Origin: Bathymodiolus brooksi | Lineage: Eukaryota > Mollusca > Bivalvia > Mytilida > Modiolidae | Direction of reading: 5' to 3' | Length of the DNA stretch: 64,000 bases | Assembly: GCA_963680875.1 (NCBI GenBank) | Contig: OY804578.1 | Coordinates: 102,019,689-102,083,688, forward strand | Part shown: piece after piece, positions 16,001 to 30,241 of the stretch | How positions within the stretch are numbered: position 1 is the stretch's first letter | Layout: each line of letters opens with the position of its first letter | The notes under the pieces: model-generated | Told to the model about the DNA's origin: nothing | Database searches by the model: none | The model's input: only the letters and a program-made list of their open reading frames with translations | Made by a program: the position numbers and the translations under genes

Positions 16001-19000
16001 TACAGAAAAGATACAAACATAGTACCTTAGTCAATAGAGATATAGATAAAAGAACGACATTGTTTACAAACCAGAAAAGATACAAACATAGTACCTTAGT
16101 CAATAGAGATATAAATAAAAGAACGAAATTGTTTACAAACAGAAAAGATACAAACATAGTACATTAGTCAATAGAGATATAAATAAAAGAACGACATTGT
16201 TTACAAAACAGAAAAGATACAAACATAGTACCTTAGTCAATAGAGATATAAATAAAAGAACAACATTGTTTACAAAACAGAAAAGATACAAACATAGTAC
16301 CTTAGTCAATAGAGATATAAATAAAAGAATGACATTGTTTACAAAACAGAAAAGATACAAACATAGTACCTTAGTCAATAGAGATATAAATAAAAGAACG
16401 ACATTGTTTACAAAACAGAAAAGTTACAAACATAGTACCTGAGTCAATAGAGATATGAATAAAAGAACGACATTGTTTACAATACAGAAAAGATACAAAC
16501 ATAGTACATTAGTCAATAGAGATATAAATAAAAGAACGACATTGTTTACTATACAGAAAAGATACAAACATAGTAACTTAGTCAATAGAGATATAAATAA
16601 AAGAACAACATTGTTTACAATACAGAAAAGATACAAACATAGTACATTAGTCAATAGAGATATACATAAAAGAACGACATTGTTTACAAAACAGAAATGA
16701 TACACACATAGTACCTTAGTCAATAGAGATATAAATAAAAGAACGACATTGTTTACTATACAGAAAGGATACAAACATAGTACCTTAGTCAATAGAGATA
16801 TAGATAAAAGAACGACATTGTTTACAAACCAGAAAAGATACAAACATAGTACCTTAGTCAATAGAGATATAAATAAAAGAACGAAATTGTTTACAAATAG
16901 AAAAGATACAAACATAGTACATTAGTCAATAGAGATATAAATAAAAGAACGACATTGTTTACAAAACAGAAAAGATACAAACATAGTACCTTAGTCAATA
17001 GAGATATAAATAAAAGAACAACATTGTTTACAAAACAGAAAAGTTACAAACATAGTACCTTAGTCAATAGAGATATAAATAAAAGAACGACATTGCTTAC
17101 AAAACAAAAAAGATACAAATAGTACCTTAGTCAATAGAGATATAAATAAAAGAACGACATTGTTTACAAACCGGAAAAGATACAAACATAGTGCCTTAGT
17201 CATTAGAGATATAAATAAAAGAACGACATTGCTTACTATACAGAATAGATACAAACATAGTACCTTAGTCAATAGAGATATAAATAAAAGAACGACATTG
17301 TTTACTATACAGAAAAGATACAAACATAGTACCTTAGTCAATAGAGATATAAATAAAAGAACGACATTGTTTAGAAAACAGAAAAGATACAAACATAGTA
17401 CCTTAGTCAATAGAGATATAAATAAAAGAACAACATTGTTTACAAAACAGAAAAGATACACACATATTACCTTAGTCAATAGAGATATAAATAAAAGAAC
17501 GACATTGTTTACAATACAGAAAAGATACAAACATAGTACCTTAGTCAATAGAGATATAAATAAAAGAACGACATTGTTTACAAAACAGAAAAGATACAAA
17601 CATAGTACCTTAGTCAATAGAGATATAAATAAAAGAACGACATTGCTTACAAACCATAAAGATACAAACATAGTACCTTAGTCAATAGAGATATAAATAA
17701 AAGAACGAAATTGATTACAAACAGAAAAGATACAAACATAGTACATTAGTCAATAGAGATATAAATAAAAGAACGACATTGTTTACTATACAGAAAAGAT
17801 ACAAACATAGTAACTTAGTCAATAGAGATATAAATAAAAGAACAACATTGTTTACAATACAGAAAAGATACAAACATAGTACCTTAGTCAATAGAGATAT
17901 AGATAAAAGAAAGACATTGTTTACAAACCAGAAAAGATACAAACATAGTACCTTAGTCAATAGAGATATAAATAAAAGAACGAAATTGTTTACAAACAGA
18001 AAAGATACAAACATAGTACATTAGTCAATAGAGATATAAATAAAAGAACGACATTGTTTACAAAACAGAAAAGATACAAACATAGTACCTTAGTCAATAG
18101 AGATATAAATAAAAGAACAACATTGTTTACAAAACAGAAAAGATACAAACATAGTACCTTAGTCAATAGAGATATAAATAAAAGAATGACATTGTTTACA
18201 TAACAGAAAAGATACAAACATAGTACCTTAGTCAATAGAGATATAAATAAAAGAACAACATTGTTTACAAAACAGAAAAGATACAAACATAATACCTTAG
18301 TCAATAGAGATATAAATAAAAGAACGACATTGTTAACAAAAGGGAAAAGATACAAACATAGTACCTTAGTCAATAGAGATATAAATAAAAGAACGACATT
18401 GTTTACAAAACAGAAAAGTTACAAACATAGTACCTGAGTCAATAGAGATATGAATAAAAGAACGACATTGTTTACAATACAGAAAAGATAAAAACATAGT
18501 ACCTTAGTCAATAGAGATATGAATAAAAGAACGACATTGTTTACTATACAGAAAAGATACAAACATAGTGCCTTAGTCAATAGAGATATAAATAAAAGAA
18601 CGACATTGTTTACAAAACAGAAAAGATACAAACATAGTACCTTAGTCAATAGAGATATAAATAAAAGAACGACATTGCTTACAAAACAGAAAAGATACAA
18701 ATAGTACCTTAGTCAATAGAGATATAAATAAAAGAATGACATTGTTAACAAACCAGAAAAGATACAAACATAGTACCTTAGTCAATAGAGATATAAATAA
18801 AAGAACGACATTGCTTACAAAAAAGAAAAGATACAAACATAGTACCTTAGTCAATAGAGATATAAATAAAAGAACGACATTGTTTACTATACAGAATAGA
18901 TACAAACATAGTACCTTAGTCAATAGAGATATAAATAAAAGAACGACATTGTTTACTATACAGAAATGATACAAAAATAGTACCTTAGTCAATAGAGATA

Positions 19001-19426
19001 TAAATAAAAGGACGACATTGTTTACAAAACAGAAAAGATACAAACATAGTACCTTAGTCAATAGAGATATAAATAAAAGAACGACATTTTTGACAAAACA
19101 GAAAAGATACAAACATAGTACCTTAGTCAATAGAGATATAAATAAAAGAACGACATTGCTTACTATTCAGAAAAGATACAAACATAGTACCTTAGTCAAT
19201 AGAGATATAAATAAAAGAACGAAATTGTTTACAAACAGAAAAGATACAAACATAGTACATTAGTCAATAGAGATATAAATAAAAGAACGACATTGTTTAC
19301 TATACAGAAAAGATACAAACATAGTAACTTAGTCAATAGAGATATAAATAAAAGAACAATATTGTTTACAATACAGAAAAGATACAAACATAGTATATTA
19401 GTCAATAGAGATATAAATAAAAGAAC
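9985..19426. repeat. 9.4-kb tandem duplication, right copy
   Basis: This is the second copy of the 561-10,002 block, in direct orientation and directly adjoining it. After 19,426 the sequence departs: the left copy continues into ACAACATTGCTTAC, whereas this copy continues into ACGACATTGTTTACAAAAGAG. The near identity over some 137 satellite units means either a very recent duplication, ongoing homogenisation of large blocks, or an assembly duplication of one true segment. Confidence 0.93.
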
Positions 19427-19932
19427 GACATTGTTTACAAAAGAGAAATGATACACACATAGTACCTTAGTCAATAGAGATATAAATAAAAGAACGACAT
19501 TGTTTACTATACAGAAAAGATACAAACATAGTACCTTAGTCAATAGAGATATAGATAAAAGAACGACATTGTTTACAAACCAGAAAAGATACAAACATAG
19601 TACCTTAGTCAATAGAGATATAAATAAAAGAACGAAATTGTTTACAAACAGAAAAGATACAAACATAGTACATTAGTTAATAGAGATATAAATAAAAGAA
19701 CGACATTGTTTACAAAACAGAAAAGATACAAACATAGTACCTTAGTCAATAGAGATATAAATAAAAGAACAACATTGTTTACAAAACAGAAAAGATACAA
19801 ACATAGTACCTTAGTCAATAGAGATATAAATAAAAGAATGACATTGTTTACAAAACAGAAAAGATACAAACATAGTACCTTAGTCAATAGAGATATAAAT
19901 AAAAGAACGACATTGTTTACAAAACAGAAAAG

Positions 19933-22900
19933 TTACAAACATAGTACCTGAGTCAATAGAGATATGAATAAAAGAACGACATTGTTTACAATACAGAAAA
20001 GATACAAACATAGTACCTTAGTCAATAGAGATATGAATAAAAGAACGACATTGTTTACTATACAGAAAAGATACAAACATAGTACCTTAGTCAATAGAGA
20101 TATAAATAAAAGAACGACATTGTTTACAAAACAGAAAAGATACAAACATAGTACATTAGTCAATAGAGATATAAATAAAAGAACGACATTGCTTACAAAA
20201 CAGAAAAGATACAAATAGTACCTTCGTCAATAGAGATATAAATAAAAGAACGACATTGTTTACAAAACAGAAATGATACACACATAGTACCTTAGTCAAT
20301 AGAGATATAGATAAAAGAACGACATTGTTTACAAACCAGAAAAGATACAAACATAGTACCTTAGTCCATAGAGATATAAATAAAAGAACAAAATTGTTTA
20401 CAAACAGAAAAGATACAAACTTAGTACATTAGTCAATAGAGATATAAATAAAAGAACGACATTGTTTACAAAACAGAAAAGATACAAACATAGTACCTTA
20501 GTCAATAGAGATATAAATAAAAGAACAACATTGTTTACAAAACAGAAAAGATAAAAACATAGTACCTTAGTCAATAGAGATATGAATAAAAGAACGACAT
20601 TGTTTACTATACAGAAAAGATACAAACATAGTACCTTAGTCAATAGAGATATAAATAAAAGAACGACATTGTTTACAAAACAGAAAAGATACAAACATAG
20701 TACATTAGTCAATAGAGATATAAATAAAAGAACGACATTGCTTACAAAACAGAAAAGATACAAATAGTACCTTCGTCAATAGAGATATAAATAAAAGAAC
20801 GACATTGTTTACAAACCGGAAAAGATACAAACATAGTACATTAGTCAATAGAGATATAAATAAAAGAACGACATTGCTTACAAAACAGAAAAGATACAAA
20901 CATAGTACCTTAGTCAATAGAGATATAAATAAAAGAACGACATTGTTTACTATACAGAATAGATACAAACATAGTACCTTAGTCAATAGAGATATAAATA
21001 AAAGAATGACATTGTTTACTATACAGAAAAGATACAAACATAGTACCTTAGTCAATAGAGATATAAATAAAAGAACAACATTGTTTACAAAACAGAAAAG
21101 ATACAAACATAGTACCTTAGTCAATAGAGATATAAATAAAAGAATGACATTGTTTACAAAACAGAAAAGATACAAACATAGTACCTTAGTCAATAGAGAT
21201 ATAAATAAAAGAACGACATTGTTTACAAAACAGAAAAGTTACAAACATAGTACCTGAGTCAATAGAGATATGAATAAAAGAACGACATTGTTTACAATAC
21301 AGAAAAGATAAAAACATAGTACCTTAGTCAATAGAGATATGAATAAAAGAACGACATTGTTTACTATACAGAAAAGATACAAACATAGTACCTTAGTCAA
21401 TAGAGATATAAATAAAAGAACGACATTGTTTACAAAACAGAAAAGATACAAACATAGTACATTAGTCAATAGAGATATAAATAAAAGAACGACATTGCTT
21501 ACAAAACAGAAAAGATACAAATAGTACCTTCGTCAATAGAGATATAAATAAAAGAACGACATTGTTTACAAACCGGAAAAGATACAAACATAGTGCCTTA
21601 GTCAATAGAGATATAAATAAAAGAACGACATTGCTTACAAAACAGAAAAGATACAAACATAGTACCTAAGTCAATAGAGATATAAATAAAAGAACGACAT
21701 TGTTTACTATACAGAATAGATACAAACATAGTACCTTAGTCAATAGAGATATAAATAAAAGAACGACATTGTTTACTATACAGAAAAGATACAAACATAG
21801 TACCTTAGTCAATAGAGATATAAATAAAAGAACAACATTGTTTACAAAACAGAAAAGATACAAACATAGTACCTTAGTCAATAGAGATATAAATAAAAGA
21901 ATGACATTGTTTACAAAACAGAAAAGATACAAACATAGTACCTTAGTCAATAGAGATATAAATAAAAGAACGACATTGTTTACAAAACAGAAAAGTTACA
22001 AACATAGTACCTGAGTCAATAGAGATATGAATAAAAGAACGACATTGTTTACAATACAGAAAAGATAAAAACATAGTACCTTAGTCAATAGAGATATGAA
22101 TAAAAGAACGACATTGTTTACTATACAGAAAAGATACAAACATAGTACCTTAGTCAATAGAGATATAAATAAAAGAACGACATTGTTTACAAAACAGAAA
22201 AGATACAAACATAGTACATTAGTCAATAGAGATATAAATAAAAGAACGACATTGCTTACAAAACAGAAAAGATACAAATAGTACCTTCGTCAATAGAGAT
22301 ATAAATAAAAGAACGACATTGTTTACAAACCGGAAAAGATACAAACATAGTGCCTTAGTCAATAGAGATATAAATAAAAGAACGACATTGCTTACAAAAC
22401 AGAAAAGATACAAACATAGTACCTTAGTCAATAGAGATATAAATAAAAGAACGACATTGTTTACTATACAGAATAGATACAAACATAGTACCTTAGTCAA
22501 TAGAGATATAAATAAAAGAACGACATTGTTTACTATACAGAAAAGATACAAACATAGTACCTTAGTCAATAGAGATATAAATAAAAGGACGACATTGTTT
22601 ACAAAACAGAAAAGATACAAACATAGTACCTTAGTCAATAGAGATATAAATAAAAGAACGACATTATTTACAAAAGGGAAAAGATACAAACATAGTACCT
22701 TAGTCAATAGAGATATAAATAAAAGAACGACATTGTTTACTATTCAGAAAAGATACAAACATAGTACCTTAGTCAATAGAGATATAAATAAAAGAACGAC
22801 ATTGTTTACAAAACAGAAAAGATACAAACATAGTACCTTAGTCAATAGAGATGTAAATAAAATAACGACATTGTTTACAAACCAGAAAAGATACAAACAT

Positions 22901-25187
22901 AGTACCTTAGTCAATAGAGATATAAATAAAAGAACGACATTGTTTACAAAACAGAAAAGATACAAACATAGTACCTCAGTCAATAGAGATATAAATAAAA
23001 GAACGACATTGTTTACTATACAGAAATGATACAAAAATAGTACCTTAGTCAATAGAGATATAAATAAAAGGACGACATTGTTTACAAAACAGAAAAGATA
23101 CAAACATAGTACCTTAGTCAATAGAGATATAAATAAAAGAACGACATTTTTGACAAAACAGAAAAGATACAAACATAGTACCTTAGTCAATAGAGATATA
23201 AATAAAAGAACGACATTGCTTACTATTCAGAAAAGATACAAACATAGTACCTTAGTCAATAGAGATATAAATAAAAGAACGAAATTGTTTACAAACAGAA
23301 AAGATACAAACATAGTACATTAGTCAATAGAGATATAAATAAAAGAACGACATTGTTTACTATACAGAAAAGATACAAACATAGTAACTTAGTCAATAGA
23401 GATATAAATAAAAGAACAATATTGTTTACAATACAGAAAAAATACAAACATAGTACATTAGTCAATAGAGATATAAATAAAAGAACGACATTGTTTACAA
23501 AAGAGAAATGATACACACATAGTACCTTAGTCAATAGAGATATAAATAAAAGAACGACATTGTTTACTATACAGAAAAGATACAAACATAGTACCTTAGT
23601 CAATAGAGATATAGATAAAAGAACGACATTGTTTACAAACCAGAAAAGATACAAACATAGTACCTTAGTCAATAGAGATATAAATAAAAGAACGAAATTG
23701 TTTACAAACAGAAAAGATACAAACATAGTACATTAGTTAATAGAGATATAAATAAAAGAACGACATTGTTTACAAAACAGAAAAGATACAAACATAGTAC
23801 CTTAGTCAATAGAGATATAAATAAAAGAACAACATTGTTTACAAAACAGAAAAGATACAAACATAGTACCTTAGTCAATAGAGATATAAATAAAAGAATG
23901 ACATTGTTTACAAAACAGAAAAGATACAAACATAGTACCTTAGTCAATAGAGATATAAATAAAAGAACGACATTGTTTACAAAACAGAAAAGTTACAAAC
24001 ATAGTACCTGAGTCAATAGAGATATGAATAAAAGAACGACATTGTTTACAATACAGAAAAGATACAAACATAGTACATTAGTCAATAGAGATATAAATAA
24101 TAGAACGACATTGTTTACTATACAGAAAAGATACAAACATAGTAACTTAGTCAATAGAGATATAAATAAAAGAACAACATTGTTTACAATACAGAAAAGA
24201 TACAAACATAGTACATTAGTCAATAGAGATATAAATAAAAGAACGACATTGTTTACAAAACAGAAAAGATACAAACATAGTACCTTAGTCAATAGAGATA
24301 TAAATAAAAGAACAACATTGTTTACAAAACAGAAAAGATACAAACATAGTACCTTAGTCAATAGAGATATAAATAAAAGAATGACATTGTTTACAAAACA
24401 GAAAAGATACAAACATAGTACCTTAGTCAATAGAGATATAAATAAAAGAACGACATTGTTTACAAAACAGAAAAGTTACAAACATAGTACCTGAGTCAAT
24501 AGAGATATGAATAAAAGAACGACATTGTTTACAATACAGAAAAGATAAAAACATAGTACCTTAGTCAATAGAGATATGAATAAAAGAACGACATTGTTTA
24601 CTATACAGAAAAGATACAAACATAGTACCTTAGTCAATAGAGATATAAATAAAAGAACGACATTGTTTACAAAACAGAAAAGATACAAACATAGTACATT
24701 AGTCAATAGAGATATAAATAAAAGAACGACATTGCTTACAAAACAGAAAAGATACAAATAGTACCTTCGTCAATAGAGATATAAATAAAAGAACGACATT
24801 GTTTACAAACCGGAAAAGATACAAACATAGTGCCTTAGTCAATAGAGATATAAATAAAAGAACGACATTGCTTACAAAACAGAAAAGATACAAACATAGT
24901 ACCTTAGTCAATAGAGATATAAATAAAAGAACGACATTGTTTACTATACAGAATAGATACAAACATAGTACCTTAGTCAATAGAGATATAAATAAAAGAA
25001 CGACATTGTTTACTATACAGAAAAGATACAAACATAGCACCTTAGTCAATAGAGATATAAATAAAAGGACGACATTGTTTACAAAACAGAAAAGATACAA
25101 ACATAGTACCTTAGTCAATAGAGATATAAATAAAAGAACGACATTGTTTACAAAAGGGAAAAGATACAAACATAGTACCTTAGTCAA
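19933..25187. repeat. 757-bp and 2,480-bp higher-order repeats at the right end of array A
   Basis: The marker ACAAATAGTACCTTCGTC occurs near 20,214, 20,763, 21,520, 22,277 and 24,757. The spacings are 549, 757, 757 and 2,480 bp, so the 11-unit block (757 bp) is tandemly repeated here. A 4,060-bp offset also links 19,229-19,666 with 23,289-23,726. This part uses different block sizes from the 1.2-1.4-kb blocks further left, so the array has regional domains. Confidence 0.8.
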
Positions 25188-25958
25188 TAGAGATATAAAT
25201 AAAAGAACGACATTGTTTACTATTCAGAAAAGATACAAACATAGTACCTTAGTCAATAGAGATATAAATAAAAGAACGACATTGTTTACAAAACAGAAAA
25301 GATACAAACATAGTACCTTAGTCAATAGAGATGTAAATAAAAGAACGACATTGTTTACAAACCAGAAAAGATACAAACATAGTACCTTAGTCAATAGAGA
25401 TATAAATAAAAGAACGACATTGTTTACAAAACAGAAAAGATACAAACATAGTACCTCAGTCAATAGAGATATAAATAAAAGAACGACATTGTTTACAAAA
25501 CAGAAAAGATACAAACATAGTACCTGAGTCAATAGAGATATGAATAAAAGAACGACATTGTTTACAATACAGAAAAGATACAAACATAGTACCTTAGTCA
25601 ATAGAGATATAAATAAAAGAACGACATTGTTTACAAAACAGAAAAGATACAAACATAGTACCTTAGTCAATAGAGATATAAATAAAAGAACAACATTGTT
25701 TACTATACAGAAAAGATACAAACATAGTACCTTAGTCAATAGAGATATAAATAAAAGAACGACATTGTTTACAAAACAGAAAAGATACAAACATAGTACC
25801 TTAGTCAATAGAGATATAAATAAAAGAACGACATTGTTTACAAAACAGAAAAGATACAAACATAGTACCTTAGTCAATAGAGATATAAATAAAAGAACGA
25901 CATTGTTTACAAAACAGAAAAGATACAAACTTAGTACCTTAGTCAATAGAGATATCAA

Positions 25959-26040
25959 TTAAGGAACGATATTGTTAAATTGTATATCTATGTTTTATTA
26001 CATTGCAATAACGAACAAATAATACCTTAGCAAGTAGAAT
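25959..26040. other. Degenerate junction between satellite subfamilies A and B
   Basis: The last recognisable A unit decays into GATATCAATTAAGGAACG and an AT-rich stretch without the period. The first following unit is a hybrid: it keeps the A-type ACCTTAG but carries the B-type CCATAAAGGAACAGCATTG and TTTACTAAACAATAAC. This marks a graded or recombinant transition between two subfamilies of one satellite. Confidence 0.7.
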
Positions 26041-28585
26041 AGCCATAAAGGAACAGCATTGTTTACTAAACAATAACAATACAAACATAGTATTTCAGCA
26101 AATAGAGATATCCATAACGGAACAGTGTTCTTTACTAAACAGTAATGATACAAACATAGTATCTCAGCAAATAGAGATATCCATAAAGGAACAGCATTGT
26201 TTACTAAATAATAACGTTACAAACATAGTATCTCAGCAAATAGAGATATATATAAAGGAACAGCATTGTTTACTAAATAGTAACGATACAAACACAGTAT
26301 CTCATCAAATAGAGATATCCATAAAGGAACAGCATTGTTTACTAAACAATAACGATGCAAACATAGTATCTCAACAAATAGAGATATCTATAAAGGAACA
26401 GCGTTCTTTACTAAACAGTAACGATACAAACATAGTATCTCAACAAATAGAGATATCTATAAAGGAACAGCGTTCTTTACTAAACAATAACGATACAAAC
26501 ATAGCATCTCAACAAATAGAGATATCCATAAAGGAACAGCGTTCTTTACTAAACAATAGCGATACAAACATAGCATTTCAACAAATAGAGATATCCATAA
26601 AGGAACAGCGTTCTTTACTAAACAATAGCGATACAAACATAGTATCTCAACAAATAGAGATATACATAAAGGAACAGCGTTCTTTACTAAACAATAACGA
26701 TACAAACACAAAATCTCAGCAAATAGAGATATCCATAAAGGAACAGCATTGTTTACTATACAGTGACGATACAAACATAGTATCTCAACAAATAGAAATA
26801 TCTATAAGGGAACAGCATTGTTTACTAAATAGTAACGATACAAACATAGTATCTCAACAAATAGAGATATCCATAAAGGAACAGCATTGTTTACTATACA
26901 GTGACGATACAAACATAGTATCTCAACAAATAGAGATATCTATAAGGGAACAGCTTTGTTTACTAAATAGTAACGATACAAACATAGTATCTCAACAAAT
27001 AGAGATATCTATAAAGGAACAGCATTGTTTACTAAACAGTAACGATACAAACATAGTATCTCAACAAATAGAGATATCTATAAGGGAACAGCATTGTTTA
27101 CTAAACAGTAACGATACAAACATAGTATCTCAATAAATAGGGATATCCATAAAGGAACACCGTTCTTTACTAAACAATAATGATACAAACAAAGTATCTC
27201 AACAAATAGAGATATCTATAAAGGAACAGCATTGTTTACTAAACAGTAACGATACAAACATAGAATCTCAACAAATAGAGATATCTATAAAGGAACAGCG
27301 TTCTTTACTAAACAATAACGATACAAACATAGTATCTCAACAAATAGAGTTATCTATAAGGGAACAGCATTGTTTACTAAACAATAACGATACAAACATA
27401 GTATCTCAACAAATAGAGATATCTATAAAGGAACAGCGTTCTTTACTAAATAGTAACGATACAAACATAGTATCTCAGCAAATAGAAATATCCATAAAGG
27501 AACAGCATTGTTTACTAAACAGTAATGATACAAACATAGTATCTCAGCAAATAGAGATATCCATAAAGGAACAACATTGTTGACTATACAGTGATGGTAC
27601 AAACATAGTATCTCAGTAAATAGAGATATCTATAAGGGAACAGCGTTCTTTACTAAACAATAATGATACAAACATAGTATCTCAGCAAATAGAGATATCC
27701 ATAAAGGAACAACGTTCTTTACTAAACAATAACGATACAAACATAGTATCTCAACAAATAGAGATATCTATAAAGGAACAGTGTTCTTTACTAAACAATA
27801 ATGATACAAACATAGTATCTCAGCAAATAGAGATATCTATAAGGGAACAGCGTTCTTTACTAAACAATAATGATACAAACATAGTATCCCAGCAAATAGA
27901 GATATCTATAAGGGAACAGCGTTCTTTACTAAACAATAATGATGCAAACATAGTATCTCAGCAAATAGAGATATCCATAAAGGAACAGCGTTCTTTACTA
28001 AACAATAACGATACAAACATAGTATCTCAACAAATAGAGATATCTATAAAGGAACAGCGTTCTTTACTAAACAATAATGATACAAACATAGTATCTCAGC
28101 AAATAGAGATATCTATAAGGGAACAGCGTTCTTTACTAAACAATAATGATGCAAACATAGTATCTCAGCAAATAGAGATATCCATAAAGGAACAGCGTTC
28201 TTTACTAAACAATAACGATACAAACATAGTATTTCAGCAAATAGAGATATCCATAACGGAACAGTGTTCTTTACTAAACAGTAATGATACAAACATAGTA
28301 TCTCAACAAATAGTGATATCTATAAGGGAACAGCGTTCTTTACAAAACAATAATGATACAAACATAGTATCTCAGCAAATAGAGATATCTATAAGGGAAC
28401 AGCGTTCTTTACTAAACAATAATGATGCAAACCTAGTATCTCAGCAAATAGAGATATCCATAAAGGAACAGCGTTCTTTACTAAACAATAACGATACAAA
28501 CATAGTATTTCAGCAAATAGAGATATCCATAACGGAACAGTGTTCTTTACTAAACAGTAATGATACAAACATAGTATCTCAGCAT

Positions 28586-30241
28586 ATAGAGATATCCATA
28601 AAGGAACAGCATTGTTTACTAAATAGTAACGTTACAAACATCGTATCTCAGCAAATAGAGATATATATAAAGGAACAGCATTGTTTACTAAATAGTAAAG
28701 ATACAAACATAGTATCTCAGCAAATAGAGATATCCATAAAGGAACAGCATTGTTTACTAAACAATAACGATACAAACATAGTATCTCAACAAATAGAGAT
28801 ATCCATAAAGGAACAGCGTTCTTTACTAAACAGTAACGATACAAACATAGAATCTCAACAAATAGAGATATCCATAAAGGAACAGCTTTCTTTACTAAAC
28901 AATAACGATACAAACATAGTATCTCAACAAATAGAGATATCTATAAGGGAACAGCGTTCTTTACTAAACAATAACGATACAAACATAGTATCTCAGCAAA
29001 TAGAGATATCCATAAAGGAACAGCGTTCTTTACTAAACAATAATGATACAAACATAGTATCTCAGCAAATAGAGATATCCATAAAGGAACAGCGTTCTTT
29101 ACTAAACAGTAATGATACAAACATAGTATCTCAACAAATAGAGATATCTATAAGGGAACAGCGTTCTTTACTAAACAATAATGATGCAAACATAGTATCT
29201 CAGCAAATAGAGATATCCATAAAGGAACAGCGTTCTTTACTAAACAATAACAATACAAACATAGTATCTCAACAAATAGATATATCCATAAAGGAACAGT
29301 GTTCTTTACTAAACAGTAATGATACAAACATAGTATCTCAGCATATAGAGATATCCATAAAGGAACAGCATTGTTTACTAAATAGTAACGTTACAAACAT
29401 AGTATCTCAGCAAATAGAGATATATATAAAGGAACAGCATTGTTTACTAAATAGTAACGATACAAACATAGTATCTCAGCAAATAGAGATATCCATAAAG
29501 GAACAGCATTGTTTACTAAACAATAACGATACAAACATAGTATCTCAACAAATAGAGATATCCATAAAGGAACAGCGTTCTTTACTAAACAGTAACGATA
29601 CAAACATAGAATCTCAACAAATAGAGATATCCATAAAGGAACAGCTTTCTTTACTAAACAATAACGATACAAACATAGTATCTCAACAAATAGAGATATC
29701 TATAAGGGAACAGCGTTCTTTACTAAACAATAACGATACAAACATAGTATCTCAGCAAATAGAGATATCCATAAAGGAACAGCATTGTTTACTAAATGGT
29801 AACGATACAAACATAGTATCTCAGCAAATAGAGATATCTATAAAGGAACAGCATCGTTTACTAAATAGTAACGACACAAACATAGTATCTCAGCAAATAG
29901 AGATATCCATAAAGGAACAGCATTGTTTACTAAACAATAACGATACAAACATAGTATCTCAGCAAATAGAGATATCCATAACGGAACTGTGTTCTTTACT
30001 AAACAGAAATGATACAAACATAGTATCTCAGCAAATAGAGATATCCATAAAGGAACAGCATTGTTTACTAAATGGTAACGATACAAACATAGTATCTCAG
30101 CAAATAGAGATATCTATAAAGGAACAGCATCGTTTACTAAATAGTAACGATACAAACATAGTATCTCAGCAAATAGAGATATCCATAAAGGAACAGCATT
30201 GTTTACTAAACAATAACGATACAAACATAGTATCTCAGCAA
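28586..30241. repeat. 1,656-bp higher-order block in array B, first copy
   Basis: This block of 24 units (24 x 69 = 1,656 bp) is repeated at 30,242-31,897. Shared markers include GTTACAAACAT units at about 28,632 and 30,288, GATATATATAAAGG units at about 28,664 and 30,320, and GGAACTGTGTTC units at about 29,983 and 31,639. Inside it an 11-unit (759-bp) sub-block is itself repeated (28,632 and 29,391). The left limit is where CATATAGAG (28,582) and CAAATAGAG (30,238) differ. Confidence 0.85.

Larger units (their letters stand above)
1..25958. repeat. 69-bp satellite array, subfamily A
   Basis: This is a continuous head-to-tail array of about 376 units of 69 bp, cut by the left edge of the window. 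A typical unit runs AGTCAATAGAGATATAAAT, then AAAAGAACGACATTG, TTTACAAAACAGAAAAG and ATACAAACATAGTACCTT. Most units differ at only a few positions. Because 69 is divisible by 3 and the unit lacks stops in several frames, the array is open on both strands (plus-strand 23-residue period TLVNRDINKRTTLF..., minus-strand VLCLYLFCFVNNVV...). These frames are broken wherever a unit is 1-2 bp short (for example ACAAATAG for ACAAACATAG, or TACAAACAG for TACAAAACAG). I see no gene in it. The short units recur at regular distances and serve as markers of higher-order structure. Confidence 0.97.

Noticed and set aside
105..25962. Dozens of 60-240-codon frames on both strands in the first satellite
   Set aside because: All have the 23-residue period of the 69-bp unit and end at 1-2-bp-short units; no start context or gene-like composition.
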